Shown one piece after another: positions 25,480-34,642 of a stretch of DNA of 64,000 nucleotides. Position 1 is the stretch's first letter, and each line of letters begins with the position of its first letter. Below the pieces are notes generated by a model. The model was not told the DNA's origin. It did no database searches and saw nothing but the letters and a program-made list of their open reading frames with translations. The position numbers were made by a program, and so were the translations under genes. Origin of the DNA: Streptomyces aidingensis (GTDB lineage Bacteria > Actinomycetota > Actinomycetes > Streptomycetales > Streptomycetaceae). The stretch spans positions 94,552-158,551 of the forward strand of contig NZ_FOLM01000014.1 in assembly GCF_900112355.1 (NCBI RefSeq), in the 5' to 3' direction.

Positions 25480-27006
25480 ATGAACGCCCCCGACACCCCC
25501 CGCGAATTCATCGCCGCCATCGACCAGGGCACCACCTCCAGCCGCTGCATCGTCTTCGACCGGGACGGCCGGATCGTCGCCGTCGACCAGAAGGAGCACC
25601 GGCAGATCTTCCCCAGGCCGGGCTGGGTGGAGCACGACGCCACCGAGATCTGGCGCAACGTCCAGGAGGTGACGGCCGGCGCACTGGCCAAGTCCGGCAT
25701 CACCAGCGACGAGGTCAAGGCGATCGGCATCACCAACCAGCGGGAGACCACCCTGCTGTGGGAGAAGGCCACCGGCCGCCCGGTGCACAACGCCCTCGTC
25801 TGGCAGGACACCCGCACCGACCAGCTCTGCCGCGAACTGGGCCGCGACACCGGCCAGGAGCGGTTCCGCCGGGCGACCGGTCTGCCGCTGGCCTCCTACT
25901 TCTCCGGCCCCAAGGTGCGCTGGCTGCTGGACAACGTGCCCGGTCTGCGGGAGCGGGCCGAGCGCGGCGAGATCCTGTTCGGCACCATGGACTCCTGGGT
26001 GATCTGGAACCTCACCGGAGGACCGGACGGCGGGCAGCACGTCACCGATGTCACCAACGCCTCCCGCACCATGCTGATGAACCTGCACACCATGGAGTGG
26101 GACCGGGAGATCCTGGCGGCCATGGACGTGCCGGCCGCCGTCCTGCCCCGGATCGGCTCCTCCGCCGAGATCTACGGCACCGCCGCGGACGGCCCGCTGG
26201 CCGGCACCCCGGTCGCCTCCGCCCTCGGCGACCAGCAGGCCGCGCTGTTCGGCCAGACCTGCTACGCGGTGGGCGAGGGCAAGTCCACCTACGGCACCGG
26301 CACCTTCCTGCTGATGAACACCGGCGAGCAGCCGGTCAGCTCCTACCACGGCCTGCTCACCACCGTCGGCTACCGGATCGGCGGCCAGCGGCCGGTCTAC
26401 GCCCTGGAGGGCGCCATCGCGGTCACCGGCGCCCTGGTGCAGTGGATGCGCGACCAGATGGGCCTGATCAGCACCGCGGCCGAGATCGAGACCCTGGCCC
26501 TGTCGGTGGAGGACAACGGCGGTGCCTACTTCGTGCCCGCCTTCTCCGGGCTGTTCGCCCCCTACTGGCGCTCCGACGCCCGCGGGGTGATCGCCGGCCT
26601 GACCCGCTATGTCACCAAGGCGCATCTGGCGCGCGCGGTGCTGGAGGCCACCGCCTGGCAGACCCGGGAGATCGTGGACGCCATGCGCAAGGACTCGGGC
26701 ACCGGCCTGACCGCGCTCAAGGTGGACGGCGGGATGACCGCCAACAACCTGCTGATGCAGAACATCGCCGACTTCCTGGACGTGCCGGTGGTGCGGCCCA
26801 TGGTCTCCGAGACCACCTGCCTGGGCGCCGCCTACGCCGCCGGCCTGGCCACCGGCTTCTGGGCCGGCACCGAGGAGCTGCGGGCCAACTGGCGGCGGGC
26901 CGCGGAGTGGACTCCGCGGATGGACCCGGCGCTGCGCGACCGCGAGTACCGGCAGTGGCTCAAGGCCGTGCAGCGGACCATGGGCTGGCTCGACGAGGAG
27001 AGCTGA
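25480..27006 (+). CDS. glpK: Glycerol kinase
   Basis: 508 residues, full length, FGGY kinase family. AAIDQGTTSSRCIVFD is the phosphate-1/ATP motif; GITNQRETTLLWEKATGRPVHNALVWQDTR lines the glycerol site; DGGMTANNLLMQNIADFLDVPV is the second ATPase-fold signature. It phosphorylates glycerol to sn-glycerol-3-phosphate. Equals gylA. The start at 25480 has GCAGGAG 7 bases before. The following glpD begins 7 bases past its stop, so the two are co-transcribed. Confidence 0.97.
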   Translation: MNAPDTPREFIAAIDQGTTSSRCIVFDRDGRIVAVDQKEHRQIFPRPGWVEHDATEIWRNVQEVTAGALAKSGITSDEVKAIGITNQRETTLLWEKATGRPVHNALVWQDTRTDQLCRELGRDTGQERFRRATGLPLASYFSGPKVRWLLDNVPGLRERAERGEILFGTMDSWVIWNLTGGPDGGQHVTDVTNASRTMLMNLHTMEWDREILAAMDVPAAVLPRIGSSAEIYGTAADGPLAGTPVASALGDQQAALFGQTCYAVGEGKSTYGTGTFLLMNTGEQPVSSYHGLLTTVGYRIGGQRPVYALEGAIAVTGALVQWMRDQMGLISTAAEIETLALSVEDNGGAYFVPAFSGLFAPYWRSDARGVIAGLTRYVTKAHLARAVLEATAWQTREIVDAMRKDSGTGLTALKVDGGMTANNLLMQNIADFLDVPVVRPMVSETTCLGAAYAAGLATGFWAGTEELRANWRRAAEWTPRMDPALRDREYRQWLKAVQRTMGWLDEES

Positions 27007-27013
27007 GACACCG

Positions 27014-28696
27014 ATGCGGCACACCACCGCCCCCACCCCCGCGCCGTCGCCGGGCACCCCCGGCCGCGGCGGCTCCGGCCCCGGCGCGGCGGCCGGTACG
27101 GCCCCTGCGACGGCACTGATACCGGCGGCGGCCGAGGAACGGGCCCGGACCCGGGACCTGCTGTCCCGGGGCACCTTCGACCTGCTGGTCATCGGCGGCG
27201 GCATCCTGGGCACCTCGGTCGCCTGGCACGCCGCCCAGGCCGGCCTGCGGGTGGCCCTGGCGGAGGCCGGCGACTTCGCCGGCGCCACCTCCTCGGCCTC
27301 CTCCAAGCTGGTGCACGGCGGGCTGCGCTATCTGCAGACCGGCGCCGTCCGGCTGGTCGCCGAGAACCACCGGGAGCGCCGGGCGCTGGCCCGGGACGTG
27401 GCGCCCCATCTGGTGCGCCCGCTCACCTTCCATCTGCCGGTCTACCGGGGCGGCCCGCACGGGGCCGCCAAGCTGGGCGCCGGGGTCTTCGCCTACTCCG
27501 CGCTCTCCGCCTTCGGCGACGGCGTGGGCCGGGTCATCACCCCGTCCCGCGCCGCCGCGGCCAACCCCGGCCTGCGCACCGGGAATCTGCGCGCGGTGGC
27601 GGTCTACGGCGACCATCAGATGAACGACTCCCGGATGGCGGTGCTGACCGTGCGGGCCGCCGCCGAGGCCGGGGCCACGGTGCTCAACCACGCCGAGGTG
27701 ACCGGGCTGCGGCTCACCCGCGGCCGGGTCACCGGCGCCGACCTGCGGGACCGGCTCGACGGCACCGAGTTCGGCGTCTCCGCCCGGCTGGTGCTCAACG
27801 CCACCGGGCCCTGGGTGGACCGGCTGCGCCGGATGGAGGACCCGGGCGCCGGCCCCAGCGTCCGGCTCTCCAAAGGCGCCCATGTGGTGCTGCGCGGCAC
27901 GGTGCCCTGGCGGGCGGCGATGGCCACGCCGGTGGACCGCTACCGGATCACCTTCGCGCTGCCCTGGGAGGACCATCTGCTGCTGGGCACCACCGACGAA
28001 CCCTACGAGGGCGATCCGGGCGAGGTGCGGGCCACCGAGTCCGACATCCGGCAGATCCTGGACGAGGCGTCGCTGTCGGTGCGCGACGAGCACCTCTCCC
28101 CCGCCCTGGTCACCTACGCCTTCGCCGGGCTGCGGGTGCTGCCCGGCGGTCCCGGCGAGGTGACCGCGGCCCGGCGGGAGACGGTGATCAGCGAGGGCCG
28201 GGGCGGCATGCTGTCGGTGGCCGGCGGCAAGTGGACCACCTACCGGCACATCGGCCGGGCGGTACTGGCCCGGATCGCCGCCCGCACCGGCTCCGCCCCG
28301 GCGGACGCCGGGCCGGTCCCCCGCCTTCTGGACCGGATGCCGCTGCCCGGCGTGGCCAGCCCGGACGCGGTGGCCCGGCGGCTCGCCGCCGGCGACGGCG
28401 CCGACGGCCCGGGACTGGACCCGGCGACCGCCCGCCATCTGGCCGGGCACTACGGCTCGCTCGCCTTCGGCCTGGCCCGGCTGGTGGACGAGAACCCGGC
28501 ACTGGGCGAACGCATCCACCCGGACGGCCCCGACATCTGGGCGCAGGCGGTCCACGCCCGGGACTCCGAATGGGCCTGCACCCCGGACGATGTGCTGCGC
28601 CGCCGCACCACCCTGACCATCCGTGGCCTGGACGGCGAGGAGGTGCGGGCCCGCACGGCGGCCCTGCTGGCCGGCCGCCCGGCCGGTCCCGGCTGA
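27014..28696 (+). CDS. glpD: Glycerol-3-phosphate dehydrogenase (FAD)
   Basis: 560 residues. The FAD-binding motif is LLVIGGGILGTSVAWHAAQAGLRVALAEAGDF; SASSKLVHGGLRYLQTG is the GlpD substrate-site block; the C-terminal helical domain follows from ~400. It oxidises glycerol-3-phosphate to dihydroxyacetone phosphate at the inner face of the membrane, passing electrons to quinones. A ~45-residue Pro/Ala/Gly-rich N-terminal extension precedes the core (to ERARTRDLLSRG); an internal start is possible, but the ATG at 27014 is 7 bases after glpK and fits coupling. Equals gylB. Confidence 0.96.
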   Translation: MRHTTAPTPAPSPGTPGRGGSGPGAAAGTAPATALIPAAAEERARTRDLLSRGTFDLLVIGGGILGTSVAWHAAQAGLRVALAEAGDFAGATSSASSKLVHGGLRYLQTGAVRLVAENHRERRALARDVAPHLVRPLTFHLPVYRGGPHGAAKLGAGVFAYSALSAFGDGVGRVITPSRAAAANPGLRTGNLRAVAVYGDHQMNDSRMAVLTVRAAAEAGATVLNHAEVTGLRLTRGRVTGADLRDRLDGTEFGVSARLVLNATGPWVDRLRRMEDPGAGPSVRLSKGAHVVLRGTVPWRAAMATPVDRYRITFALPWEDHLLLGTTDEPYEGDPGEVRATESDIRQILDEASLSVRDEHLSPALVTYAFAGLRVLPGGPGEVTAARRETVISEGRGGMLSVAGGKWTTYRHIGRAVLARIAARTGSAPADAGPVPRLLDRMPLPGVASPDAVARRLAAGDGADGPGLDPATARHLAGHYGSLAFGLARLVDENPALGERIHPDGPDIWAQAVHARDSEWACTPDDVLRRRTTLTIRGLDGEEVRARTAALLAGRPAGPG

Positions 28697-28785
28697 GCCG
28701 CCGCCGGGCCGCCGCCGGGCGGGCATGGTCGTCCTCCGACGGGTATGGCAGAGTTCCAGACAGACATACGGGGGGTGATCTTGGG

Positions 28786-29850
28786 ATGCGCTGGCCCTTC
28801 TCACCGGGCTCACCGGGCTCGCCGGGTGGTGGCTTTCTGCGCCGGCTGGGCCCGGCGGTCCGCTGGACCGCCGGGGCGCTGGCCCTGGTCGTGGTGCTGC
28901 CGCTGATCGCCGCGCTGGTCTTCCTGCGCGGCATGTACAGCGGACCGATCGACGCACAGGCGCACAGCAGGGGCCGGGACGCCGTCTGGCTCGGCCACGC
29001 CTGGGTGGACGGCCGCCACGACGAAACCGATCTGGCGGCCCTGGCCGCGCGCATCGAGGGCACCGGAATCCGCGATGTCTATGTGCACACCGGTCCGATG
29101 GAGGACGACGGCACCCTGCCGCCGGAACGCCACCCGCGGGCGGACTGGCTGCTGACCGCCATGGCCGAGCGGCTGCCCCGGGTCCGGGTCCAGGCGTGGA
29201 TAGGCAACCGGCTGGCGTACGGCGACGACACCTCGGGTCTGCGGCTGGCCGACCCGGACGACCGGGCCGGCGTGGTGGCCACCGCCGGGCGGATGCTGGA
29301 CCTGGGCTTCGACGGGGTGCATCTCAATGTGGAGGCCATCGCCTCCGGCGACCAGGACTACCTGCGGCTGCTGGACGCGCTGGCGGCTCAGGTCGGCGGG
29401 CGCGGCGGCGTGCTGTCCGTCTCCGCGCACCAGATCGATCCGCTGCCCCGCATGGATTCCGTGGTGAGTGCGGTCACCGGCAAGCACAAGTGGTGGTCGC
29501 AGCGGTACTTCGGCCAGGTGGCCCGGCGGGTGGACCAGATCGCGGTGATGAGCTACGACGGGCAGACCCCGGTGGAGAGCCTGTACGGCGGCTATGTGGC
29601 CCAGCAGACCGAACTGGCGCTCCAGGTGACGCCCGAGGACACCGAACTGCTGATGGGGCTGCCGTTCTTCCACAACGGCGATCTGATCCACCGGGCCGAG
29701 ACGGTGCGCGCGGCGGTGCGCGGTGTCCGGCTCGGCCTGACCCGCGAGGACCCGCGGCGGGCCGCCTTCGGGGTGGCGCTCTATGTGGACTACGCCGCCA
29801 CCGCCGACGACTGGCGCACCTACCGCCGCCACTGGGGCGGCACCGGCTGA
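28786..29850 (+). CDS. Membrane-anchored GH18-like TIM-barrel protein downstream of glpD
   Basis: 354 residues. One membrane segment (WTAGALALVVVLPLIAALVFL, ~30-50) precedes an outside domain that looks like a family-18 glycoside hydrolase barrel: GIRDVYVHTG, then LDLGFDGVHLNVEAI at the place of the DGxDxDxE catalytic motif, then QIAVMSYDGQTP and a final strand FGVALYVDYAATADDWRTYRRHW. The Glu is kept but the two preceding Asp positions are His and Asn, so chitinase chemistry is doubtful. It starts 89 bases after glpD in the position of the uncharacterised gylX of S. coelicolor; orthology to gylX is not verified. The function is unknown. Confidence 0.75.
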   Translation: MRWPFSPGSPGSPGGGFLRRLGPAVRWTAGALALVVVLPLIAALVFLRGMYSGPIDAQAHSRGRDAVWLGHAWVDGRHDETDLAALAARIEGTGIRDVYVHTGPMEDDGTLPPERHPRADWLLTAMAERLPRVRVQAWIGNRLAYGDDTSGLRLADPDDRAGVVATAGRMLDLGFDGVHLNVEAIASGDQDYLRLLDALAAQVGGRGGVLSVSAHQIDPLPRMDSVVSAVTGKHKWWSQRYFGQVARRVDQIAVMSYDGQTPVESLYGGYVAQQTELALQVTPEDTELLMGLPFFHNGDLIHRAETVRAAVRGVRLGLTREDPRRAAFGVALYVDYAATADDWRTYRRHWGGTG

Positions 29851-30022
29851 CCACCGCCGCGGCACCCGCGCGCCCCGCCGGCCCGGGTGGCCGCGGAGGC
29901 GTACGAGGACTTACGAGGACTGCGGCCCGGGCACGGTGACGCCGTAGGCTGGGGCACGCACGGAACTGCAGTCAGCAGCCAGGCGGGCCCCGGTGTCCGG
30001 CCTGGTCGGAAGGAGGCGCTGG

Positions 30023-30922
30023 GTGATCGAGCTCGAGGGCGTTCCCGAGCTGGTCGACCCGGTCATGGTGGCCGCGTTCGAGGGCTGGAACGATGCCGCC
30101 GACGCCGCGTCCGCCGCGGTCGCGCATCTGGAACGGACCTGGAAGGGCGAGGTGTTCGCGGCGCTGGACGCCGAGGACTACTACGACTTCCAGGTGAACC
30201 GCCCGCATGTGTGGCTGGACGGCGGGGTGCGCCGGGTCACCTGGCCGACGACCCGGCTCTCGGTGGTGCGCATCGGCGAGGAGCACGGACGGGGCCGGGC
30301 ACGCGACCTGGTGCTGGTGCGCGGCATCGAACCGAGTATGCGCTGGCGTTCGTTCTGCAACGAGATCCTGGGCTTCGCTCATGAGCTGGGTGTGGAGATG
30401 GTGGTGGTGCTCGGCGCGCTGCTGGGCGACACCCCGCACACCCGCCCGGTTCCGGTCACCAGTGTGACGGCGGACGAGGATCTGGCGCGCACCCTGAGTC
30501 TGGAGGAGTCCAGATACGAGGGCCCCACCGGGATCGTGGGCATCCTCCAGGAGGCGTGCGCACATGCCGGGCTGCCCGCGGTGAGCCTGTGGGCGGCGGT
30601 GCCGCACTATGTCTCGCAGCCGCCGAACCCGAAGGCCTCACTGGCACTGCTGCACCGGCTGGAGGATCTGCTGGAGCTGTCCATCCCGCTGGGCGAGCTG
30701 CCGGAGGACGCGCGGGCCTGGCAGATCGGGGCCGACCAGCTGGCCGCCGAGGACAGCGAGGTCGCCGAGTATGTGCAGGCCCTGGAGCAGGCGCGGGACA
30801 CCGCGGAACTGCCGGAGGCCTCGGGCGAGGCGATCGCCCGGGAGTTCGAGCGCTATCTGCGCCGCCGCGACCCGGGCGGGGACGACGAGGGCCCGCCCCA
30901 CTTCCGCGGCCCCGCGGGATAG
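30023..30922 (+). CDS. PAC2-family protein
   Basis: 299 residues. It belongs to the PAC2 (proteasome-assembly-chaperone-2-like) family by its opening IELEGVPELVDPVMVAAFEGWNDAADAAS and the core GVEMVVVLGALLGDTPHTRPVPV, SYEGPTGIVG-like SRYEGPTGIVGILQEACAHAGLP and SLWAAVPHYV. Actinobacterial members are trimeric, soluble, and of unknown function; a link to the 20S proteasome encoded 20 kb away is suggested only by the eukaryotic relatives. The GTG at 30023 is 7 bases after GGAGG, and the longer open frame upstream is not needed. The acidic C-terminus (RRRDPGGDDEGPP) is low complexity. Confidence 0.9.
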   Translation: MIELEGVPELVDPVMVAAFEGWNDAADAASAAVAHLERTWKGEVFAALDAEDYYDFQVNRPHVWLDGGVRRVTWPTTRLSVVRIGEEHGRGRARDLVLVRGIEPSMRWRSFCNEILGFAHELGVEMVVVLGALLGDTPHTRPVPVTSVTADEDLARTLSLEESRYEGPTGIVGILQEACAHAGLPAVSLWAAVPHYVSQPPNPKASLALLHRLEDLLELSIPLGELPEDARAWQIGADQLAAEDSEVAEYVQALEQARDTAELPEASGEAIAREFERYLRRRDPGGDDEGPPHFRGPAG

Positions 30923-30925
30923 CCG

Positions 30926-30971
30926 CGGCCGGCCGTCCCGCTCCGCCGCGGCGGAGCGGGACGGCCGGCCG
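30926..30971. terminator. 46-bp perfect palindrome, bidirectional terminator between PAC2 gene and mshC
   Basis: Each half is 23 bases and the exact reverse complement of the other, centred between 30948 and 30949, with no loop. It starts 4 bases after the PAC2 stop and ends 25 bases before the mshC stop on the opposite strand, so a two-way transcription terminator is the natural reading. Confidence 0.7.
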
Positions 30972-30995
30972 GCGCCCGGTCACAGGGTCACGGGG

Positions 30996-32234
30996 TCACA
31001 GGGCCACGCCGAGCAGGGCGTCGGCGGCGCGGGCGGCGATGCCGGGCGCGCCCGGATCGTCCCCGCCGGCGCCGTGCTGGGCCGCGGCCCAGCGGTCGAA
31101 GGCGGCCAGCGCGGCCGGGGCGTCCAGGTCGTCGGCGAGCGCCTCCCGGATCTCCTCGACCAGGCGCCCGGCGGCGGGCCCGTCGGGGCGGGAGACCGCG
31201 GCCCGCCAGCGCGCGAGCCGGGCCTCCGCCTCGGCCAGCACCGGGTCCGTCCACTCCCAGTCACTGCGGTAGTGGTGGGCCAGCAGCGCCAGCCGGACGG
31301 CGGCCGGGTCGGTCCCGGCCCGCCGCAGCGCCGAGACCAGCACCAGGTTTCCCCGGGACTTGGACATCTTCTCCCCCTGGTAGCCGACCATCCCGGCGTG
31401 CGCGTAGGCGCGGGCGAACGGATCCCGGCCGGTCAGCGTCTCGGCATGGGCCGCGCCCATCTCGTGATGCGGGAAGATCAGGTCCGAGCCGCCGCCCTGC
31501 ACATCGAAACCCATGCCCAGGTGGTCCAGGGCGATGGCCACGCACTCGATGTGCCAGCCGGGCCGGCCGGGGCCGAGCGAGGCGCCGTCCCAGGACGGCT
31601 CGCCCGGCCGGGCGGCCTGCCACAGCAGCGGGTCCAGCGGGTTCTTCTTGCCCGGCCGGTCCGGATCGCCGCCGCGCTCGGCGGACAGCCGCACCATGGT
31701 CTCCTGGTCGTAGCCGGAGACGCAGCCGAAGCGCCGGTCGCTGCCCACCGCGAAGTAGGTGTCGCCGTCGAGTTCGTATGCCGCGCCCTGCCGGCGCAGC
31801 CGCTCGACCAGCGGCACGATCCGCGGTATGGCCTCCACGGCGCCGATGTAGTGGTGCGGCGGCAGCATCCGCAGCGCGGTCATGTCCTCCCGGAACAGGG
31901 CGGTCTCGCGCTGCGCCAGCGCGGTCCAGTCCTCCCCGGTGTCCCGGGCCCGCTCCAGCAGCGGATCGTCGATGTCGGTGACGTTCTGCACGTAGACCAC
32001 CTGCCGGCCGTTGTCCAGCCAGACGCGCTGCACCAGATCGAACGCCGTGTAGGTGGCGGCGTGGCCCATATGGGTGGCGTCGTAGGGGGTGATGCCGCAG
32101 ACGTAGAGCCGGGCGGGCTCGCCGGGGCGGTCCGGCGTCACGGTCACCCGCTCTCCCGTGGCGGTGTCGTGGATCCTCAGGTCGCGGCCCTGACCGGGCA
32201 GGACGGGGACCTGGGAGGCAGGCCAGGCGTGCAT
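30996..32234 (-). CDS. mshC: Cysteine--1-D-myo-inosityl 2-amino-2-deoxy-glucopyranoside ligase (mycothiol synthesis)
   Basis: 412 residues, a class I cysteinyl-tRNA-synthetase homologue that lacks tRNA binding. YVCGITPYDATHMGHAATY has the zinc Cys and the HxGH-type ATP motif (HMGH); GEKMSKSRGNLVLV is the KMSKS loop. It joins cysteine to GlcN-inositol using ATP, the third step of mycothiol synthesis; mycothiol is the actinobacterial thiol buffer. The ATG at 32234 has only a weak ribosome-binding site. It is followed convergently by the PAC2 gene and preceded by the SCO1664-type gene on the same strand. Confidence 0.96.
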   Translation of the reverse strand: MHAWPASQVPVLPGQGRDLRIHDTATGERVTVTPDRPGEPARLYVCGITPYDATHMGHAATYTAFDLVQRVWLDNGRQVVYVQNVTDIDDPLLERARDTGEDWTALAQRETALFREDMTALRMLPPHHYIGAVEAIPRIVPLVERLRRQGAAYELDGDTYFAVGSDRRFGCVSGYDQETMVRLSAERGGDPDRPGKKNPLDPLLWQAARPGEPSWDGASLGPGRPGWHIECVAIALDHLGMGFDVQGGGSDLIFPHHEMGAAHAETLTGRDPFARAYAHAGMVGYQGEKMSKSRGNLVLVSALRRAGTDPAAVRLALLAHHYRSDWEWTDPVLAEAEARLARWRAAVSRPDGPAAGRLVEEIREALADDLDAPAALAAFDRWAAAQHGAGGDDPGAPGIAARAADALLGVAL

Positions 32235-32318
32235 GTCATGAGCCTAACCGGATAACGGTCCCTTACACGAAGCCGCCTGCCGGGCGTGCATTTCCGGCCG
32301 CCCGCCGCGGCGGCGGCC

Positions 32319-33194
32319 TCAGACGGGCGGCCAGGGGATGGCCGGCCAGTCCCCGCCCGGTTCCGGATGCCGCCCGGCGGCCAGCAGCGCCTCGGTACGG
32401 GCGCGCAGCGCCGCCAGCTCCGGCTTGGTGATCAGCTCGGCCAGCCGCAGGGACAGCGGGCTGCCCTCGGCGAGCCGCCCGGCCAGGCCGCGCAGGGCCG
32501 CGGCCACGTCCCCGGGCAGCGGCTCGCCCGCCCAGCCCCACAGCAGGGTGCGCAGCTTGTCCTCGGTGTGCAGGCTGACCCCGTGGTCGATGGCGTGCAT
32601 CCGGCCGTCCGGCAGCGGTATCAGGTGCCCGCCCTTGCGGTCCCCGTTGTTGATCACGGCGTCGAACGCGGCCAGCCGCCGCAGCCGCTGGTCGTCGGCG
32701 TGCACCAGCAGCGCGGTACGGCCGCCGTCGAGCCGGGCGTGGCCGACGGCGCGCCAGCCGGGGCCGGGCTCGTCGCCGTCCACCAGCCGCAGCAGCGCCG
32801 CGCCGCCGCCGTCGCGGTCCGCCGCGCCGGTGCCGGCCTCCTCGGCGCGGTCCGGGAGCGGGCCGACCCACTGCTGGCACATGCCCGGGCCGTGCGGGCC
32901 CTCCCGCAGCACCGTGGGCGGCACGAAGTCCCAGCCCAGGGCCCGGCAGATCTCGAAGGCGGCGACCTCCCGCCCGGCCAGCGTGCCCTCCGGGAAGTCC
33001 CACAGCGGGCGCTCCCCGGCCACCGGCTTCCAGACGCAGGGCAGCCGCTCGCCGCCGGCCTCGGCATGGCCGTAGAACACCGCGTTGGAGGCCGAGGTCA
33101 GCCGCCCGGCCAGGCCCAGCCGGCCGTGGGCGAGCACATCGAGCACCTCCGGGACGGTCATGCTCCCCTGCGGTATCCGTTCTGACGCGGGCAT
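32319..33194 (-). CDS. SCO1664-family protein (PI3/4-kinase-like fold)
   Basis: 291 residues. VWKPVAGERPLWDFPEGTLAGREVAAFEICRALGWDFVPP holds the ATP-lysine of a PI3/4K- or HipA-like fold. The catalytic loop is NNGDRKGGHLI (D with following Asn/Lys changed to RKGGH) and the metal motif reads AIDHGVS. The arrangement suggests an active small-molecule or protein kinase. No substrate is known. The ATG at 33194 follows CGGAGGG, and the gene overlaps the end of the DUF3090 gene by 37 bases, so they are co-translated. It is a constant neighbour of mshC. Confidence 0.88.
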   Translation of the reverse strand: MPASERIPQGSMTVPEVLDVLAHGRLGLAGRLTSASNAVFYGHAEAGGERLPCVWKPVAGERPLWDFPEGTLAGREVAAFEICRALGWDFVPPTVLREGPHGPGMCQQWVGPLPDRAEEAGTGAADRDGGGAALLRLVDGDEPGPGWRAVGHARLDGGRTALLVHADDQRLRRLAAFDAVINNGDRKGGHLIPLPDGRMHAIDHGVSLHTEDKLRTLLWGWAGEPLPGDVAAALRGLAGRLAEGSPLSLRLAELITKPELAALRARTEALLAAGRHPEPGGDWPAIPWPPV

Positions 33195-33748
33195 ACGTGT
33201 CCCTCCGGATCCAGCGGCAGGCTGCACAGCGGGCACGGCGGCCGGCCCGCGTTGACCACATCGAGGGCGCGCTTGGCGAAGGCCCGCGCCTGGCTGCCGG
33301 TGAGCCGGACGCGGAGCAGCGGCGGGCCGTTCTCCTCGTCGCGCAGCAGGCGTTCCTCGGCCTCGGCGAACTCCTCCTCGGACTCGGCCTCCAGTTCCAC
33401 TCGCGCCTGGGCCTCGACCAGCATCCGCTCGCTGTCCGCGTCCCAGGCCAGGGCCATGGTGCCGACCCGGAACTCCTCCTCCACCGGCGTCACCAGCGGG
33501 CCGGTGTCGGTGAGTTCGGGCGGGGCCACGGCCGGCACCGAGGTCTTGCCGCCGGAGCGCCGCACCACCTCGTCCAGCAGTTCGTCGATCCGCTCGGCCA
33601 GCGCCGCCACCTGGACCTTCTCCAGCGCGACGCTGGTGGTGCGGCCCTCGGAGGTGGCCTGGAGGTAGAACGACCGATGCCCAGGCAGTCCCACCGTCCC
33701 CGCAACGAAGCGGTCCGGAGGGTCGTAGAGGAATACCTGACGGGACAC
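33158..33748 (-). CDS. DUF3090-family protein
   Basis: 196 residues. The start SRQVFLYDPPDRFVAGTVGLPGHRSFYLQA is typical of the family, and the C-terminus ends in a zinc-ribbon-like CPLCSLPLDPEGHVC. The middle (VEAQARVELEAESEEEFAEAEERLLRD) is a charged helix. The function is unknown. The GTG at 33748 has GGAGC 8 bases before it; the open frame further upstream is rejected because it lacks family similarity. It lies between the histidine phosphatase and the kinase-like gene, overlapping the latter, in the order found in many actinobacteria. Confidence 0.9.
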   Translation of the reverse strand: MSRQVFLYDPPDRFVAGTVGLPGHRSFYLQATSEGRTTSVALEKVQVAALAERIDELLDEVVRRSGGKTSVPAVAPPELTDTGPLVTPVEEEFRVGTMALAWDADSERMLVEAQARVELEAESEEEFAEAEERLLRDEENGPPLLRVRLTGSQARAFAKRALDVVNAGRPPCPLCSLPLDPEGHVCPRQNGYRRGA

Positions 33749-33855
33749 CTGCTGCTCCGTGAGATCGACTTGTGCGGTCACTTGGCACCCTACTGCGACG
33801 CGGGGGCCGGTTGTCCGCACCGGGCTGGCGGTGGGGCGCGCCCGGTGCGCGGGGG

Positions 33856-34572
33856 TCAGGCGCCGCCGCCGACGGCCGCCTGGCCCGGTCCGGACGCGGG
33901 CACCGCCGCCTCCGCCGCCGCCTCCGCGGCGGTCTGCCGGGCCGCGGCGACTCCGGACAGGTCGCCGGTGTCGCCGAGGCGGAGCAGGAACGGGCGCTCG
34001 GCGGTGTAGCGCAGCACCGTGACCGAGCCCGGCCCCACCCCGATCCGCTGGAAGAGGTCGAGATGCAGGCCGAGCGCGTCCGCCACCAGTGACTTGATGA
34101 TGTCGCCGTGGGAACAGGCCAGCCAGACGGCGTCCGGCCCGTGCTCGGCGGCGATCCGCCCGTCCCACTCCCGGACCGCGTCCACCGCCCGGGTCTGCAT
34201 GGCGCGCATGGATTCGCCGCCGGGGAAGACCGCGGCCGAGGGGTAGCGCTGCACGGTCTGCATCAGCGGTTCCCGGGCCAGTTCGGACAGCGGGCGGCCG
34301 GTCCACTCGCCGTAGTCGCACTCGGCGATCCGCTCGTCCGGGTGGACCGGCACCCCGGGACGGGACTCGCTCAGCGGGGTGACCGTCTCCCGGCAGCGCT
34401 GCAGCGGGCTGTGCACGATCGCGGCCAGCTCCACGCCGTCCAGCCGCCCGGGCAGCCGGGCCGCCTGGGCGGTGCCGTGCTCGTCCAGCCCCACGCCCGG
34501 GGTCCGTCCGGCGAGCAGGCCGGTCGAGTTGGCGGTGGTACGCCCGTGGCGGACGAGCAGCAGCGTCGGCAT
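33856..34572 (-). CDS. Histidine-phosphatase-family phosphomutase-like protein (MSMEG_4193 type)
   Basis: 238 residues. LLVRHGRTTANSTG carries the phospho-accepting His (RHG), and LACSHGDIIKSLVADALGLHLD the second His; IAECDYGEWTGRPLSEL is the family acid block. It removes or moves a phosphate on a small molecule. The last ~35 residues are an Ala/Gly-rich tail. The ATG at 34572 is chosen over an in-frame GTG at 34581; neither has a strong ribosome-binding site. It forms a cluster with DUF3090 and the SCO1664-type kinase gene, downstream on the same strand. Confidence 0.92.
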   Translation of the reverse strand: MPTLLLVRHGRTTANSTGLLAGRTPGVGLDEHGTAQAARLPGRLDGVELAAIVHSPLQRCRETVTPLSESRPGVPVHPDERIAECDYGEWTGRPLSELAREPLMQTVQRYPSAAVFPGGESMRAMQTRAVDAVREWDGRIAAEHGPDAVWLACSHGDIIKSLVADALGLHLDLFQRIGVGPGSVTVLRYTAERPFLLRLGDTGDLSGVAAARQTAAEAAAEAAVPASGPGQAAVGGGA

Positions 34573-34642
34573 GTCCCCCACCCTAGGGCCCGGGCCGCAC
34601 CCGGCCCGCCCCGGGACCGGCCGGTCCCGGGGCGGGCGGCGC

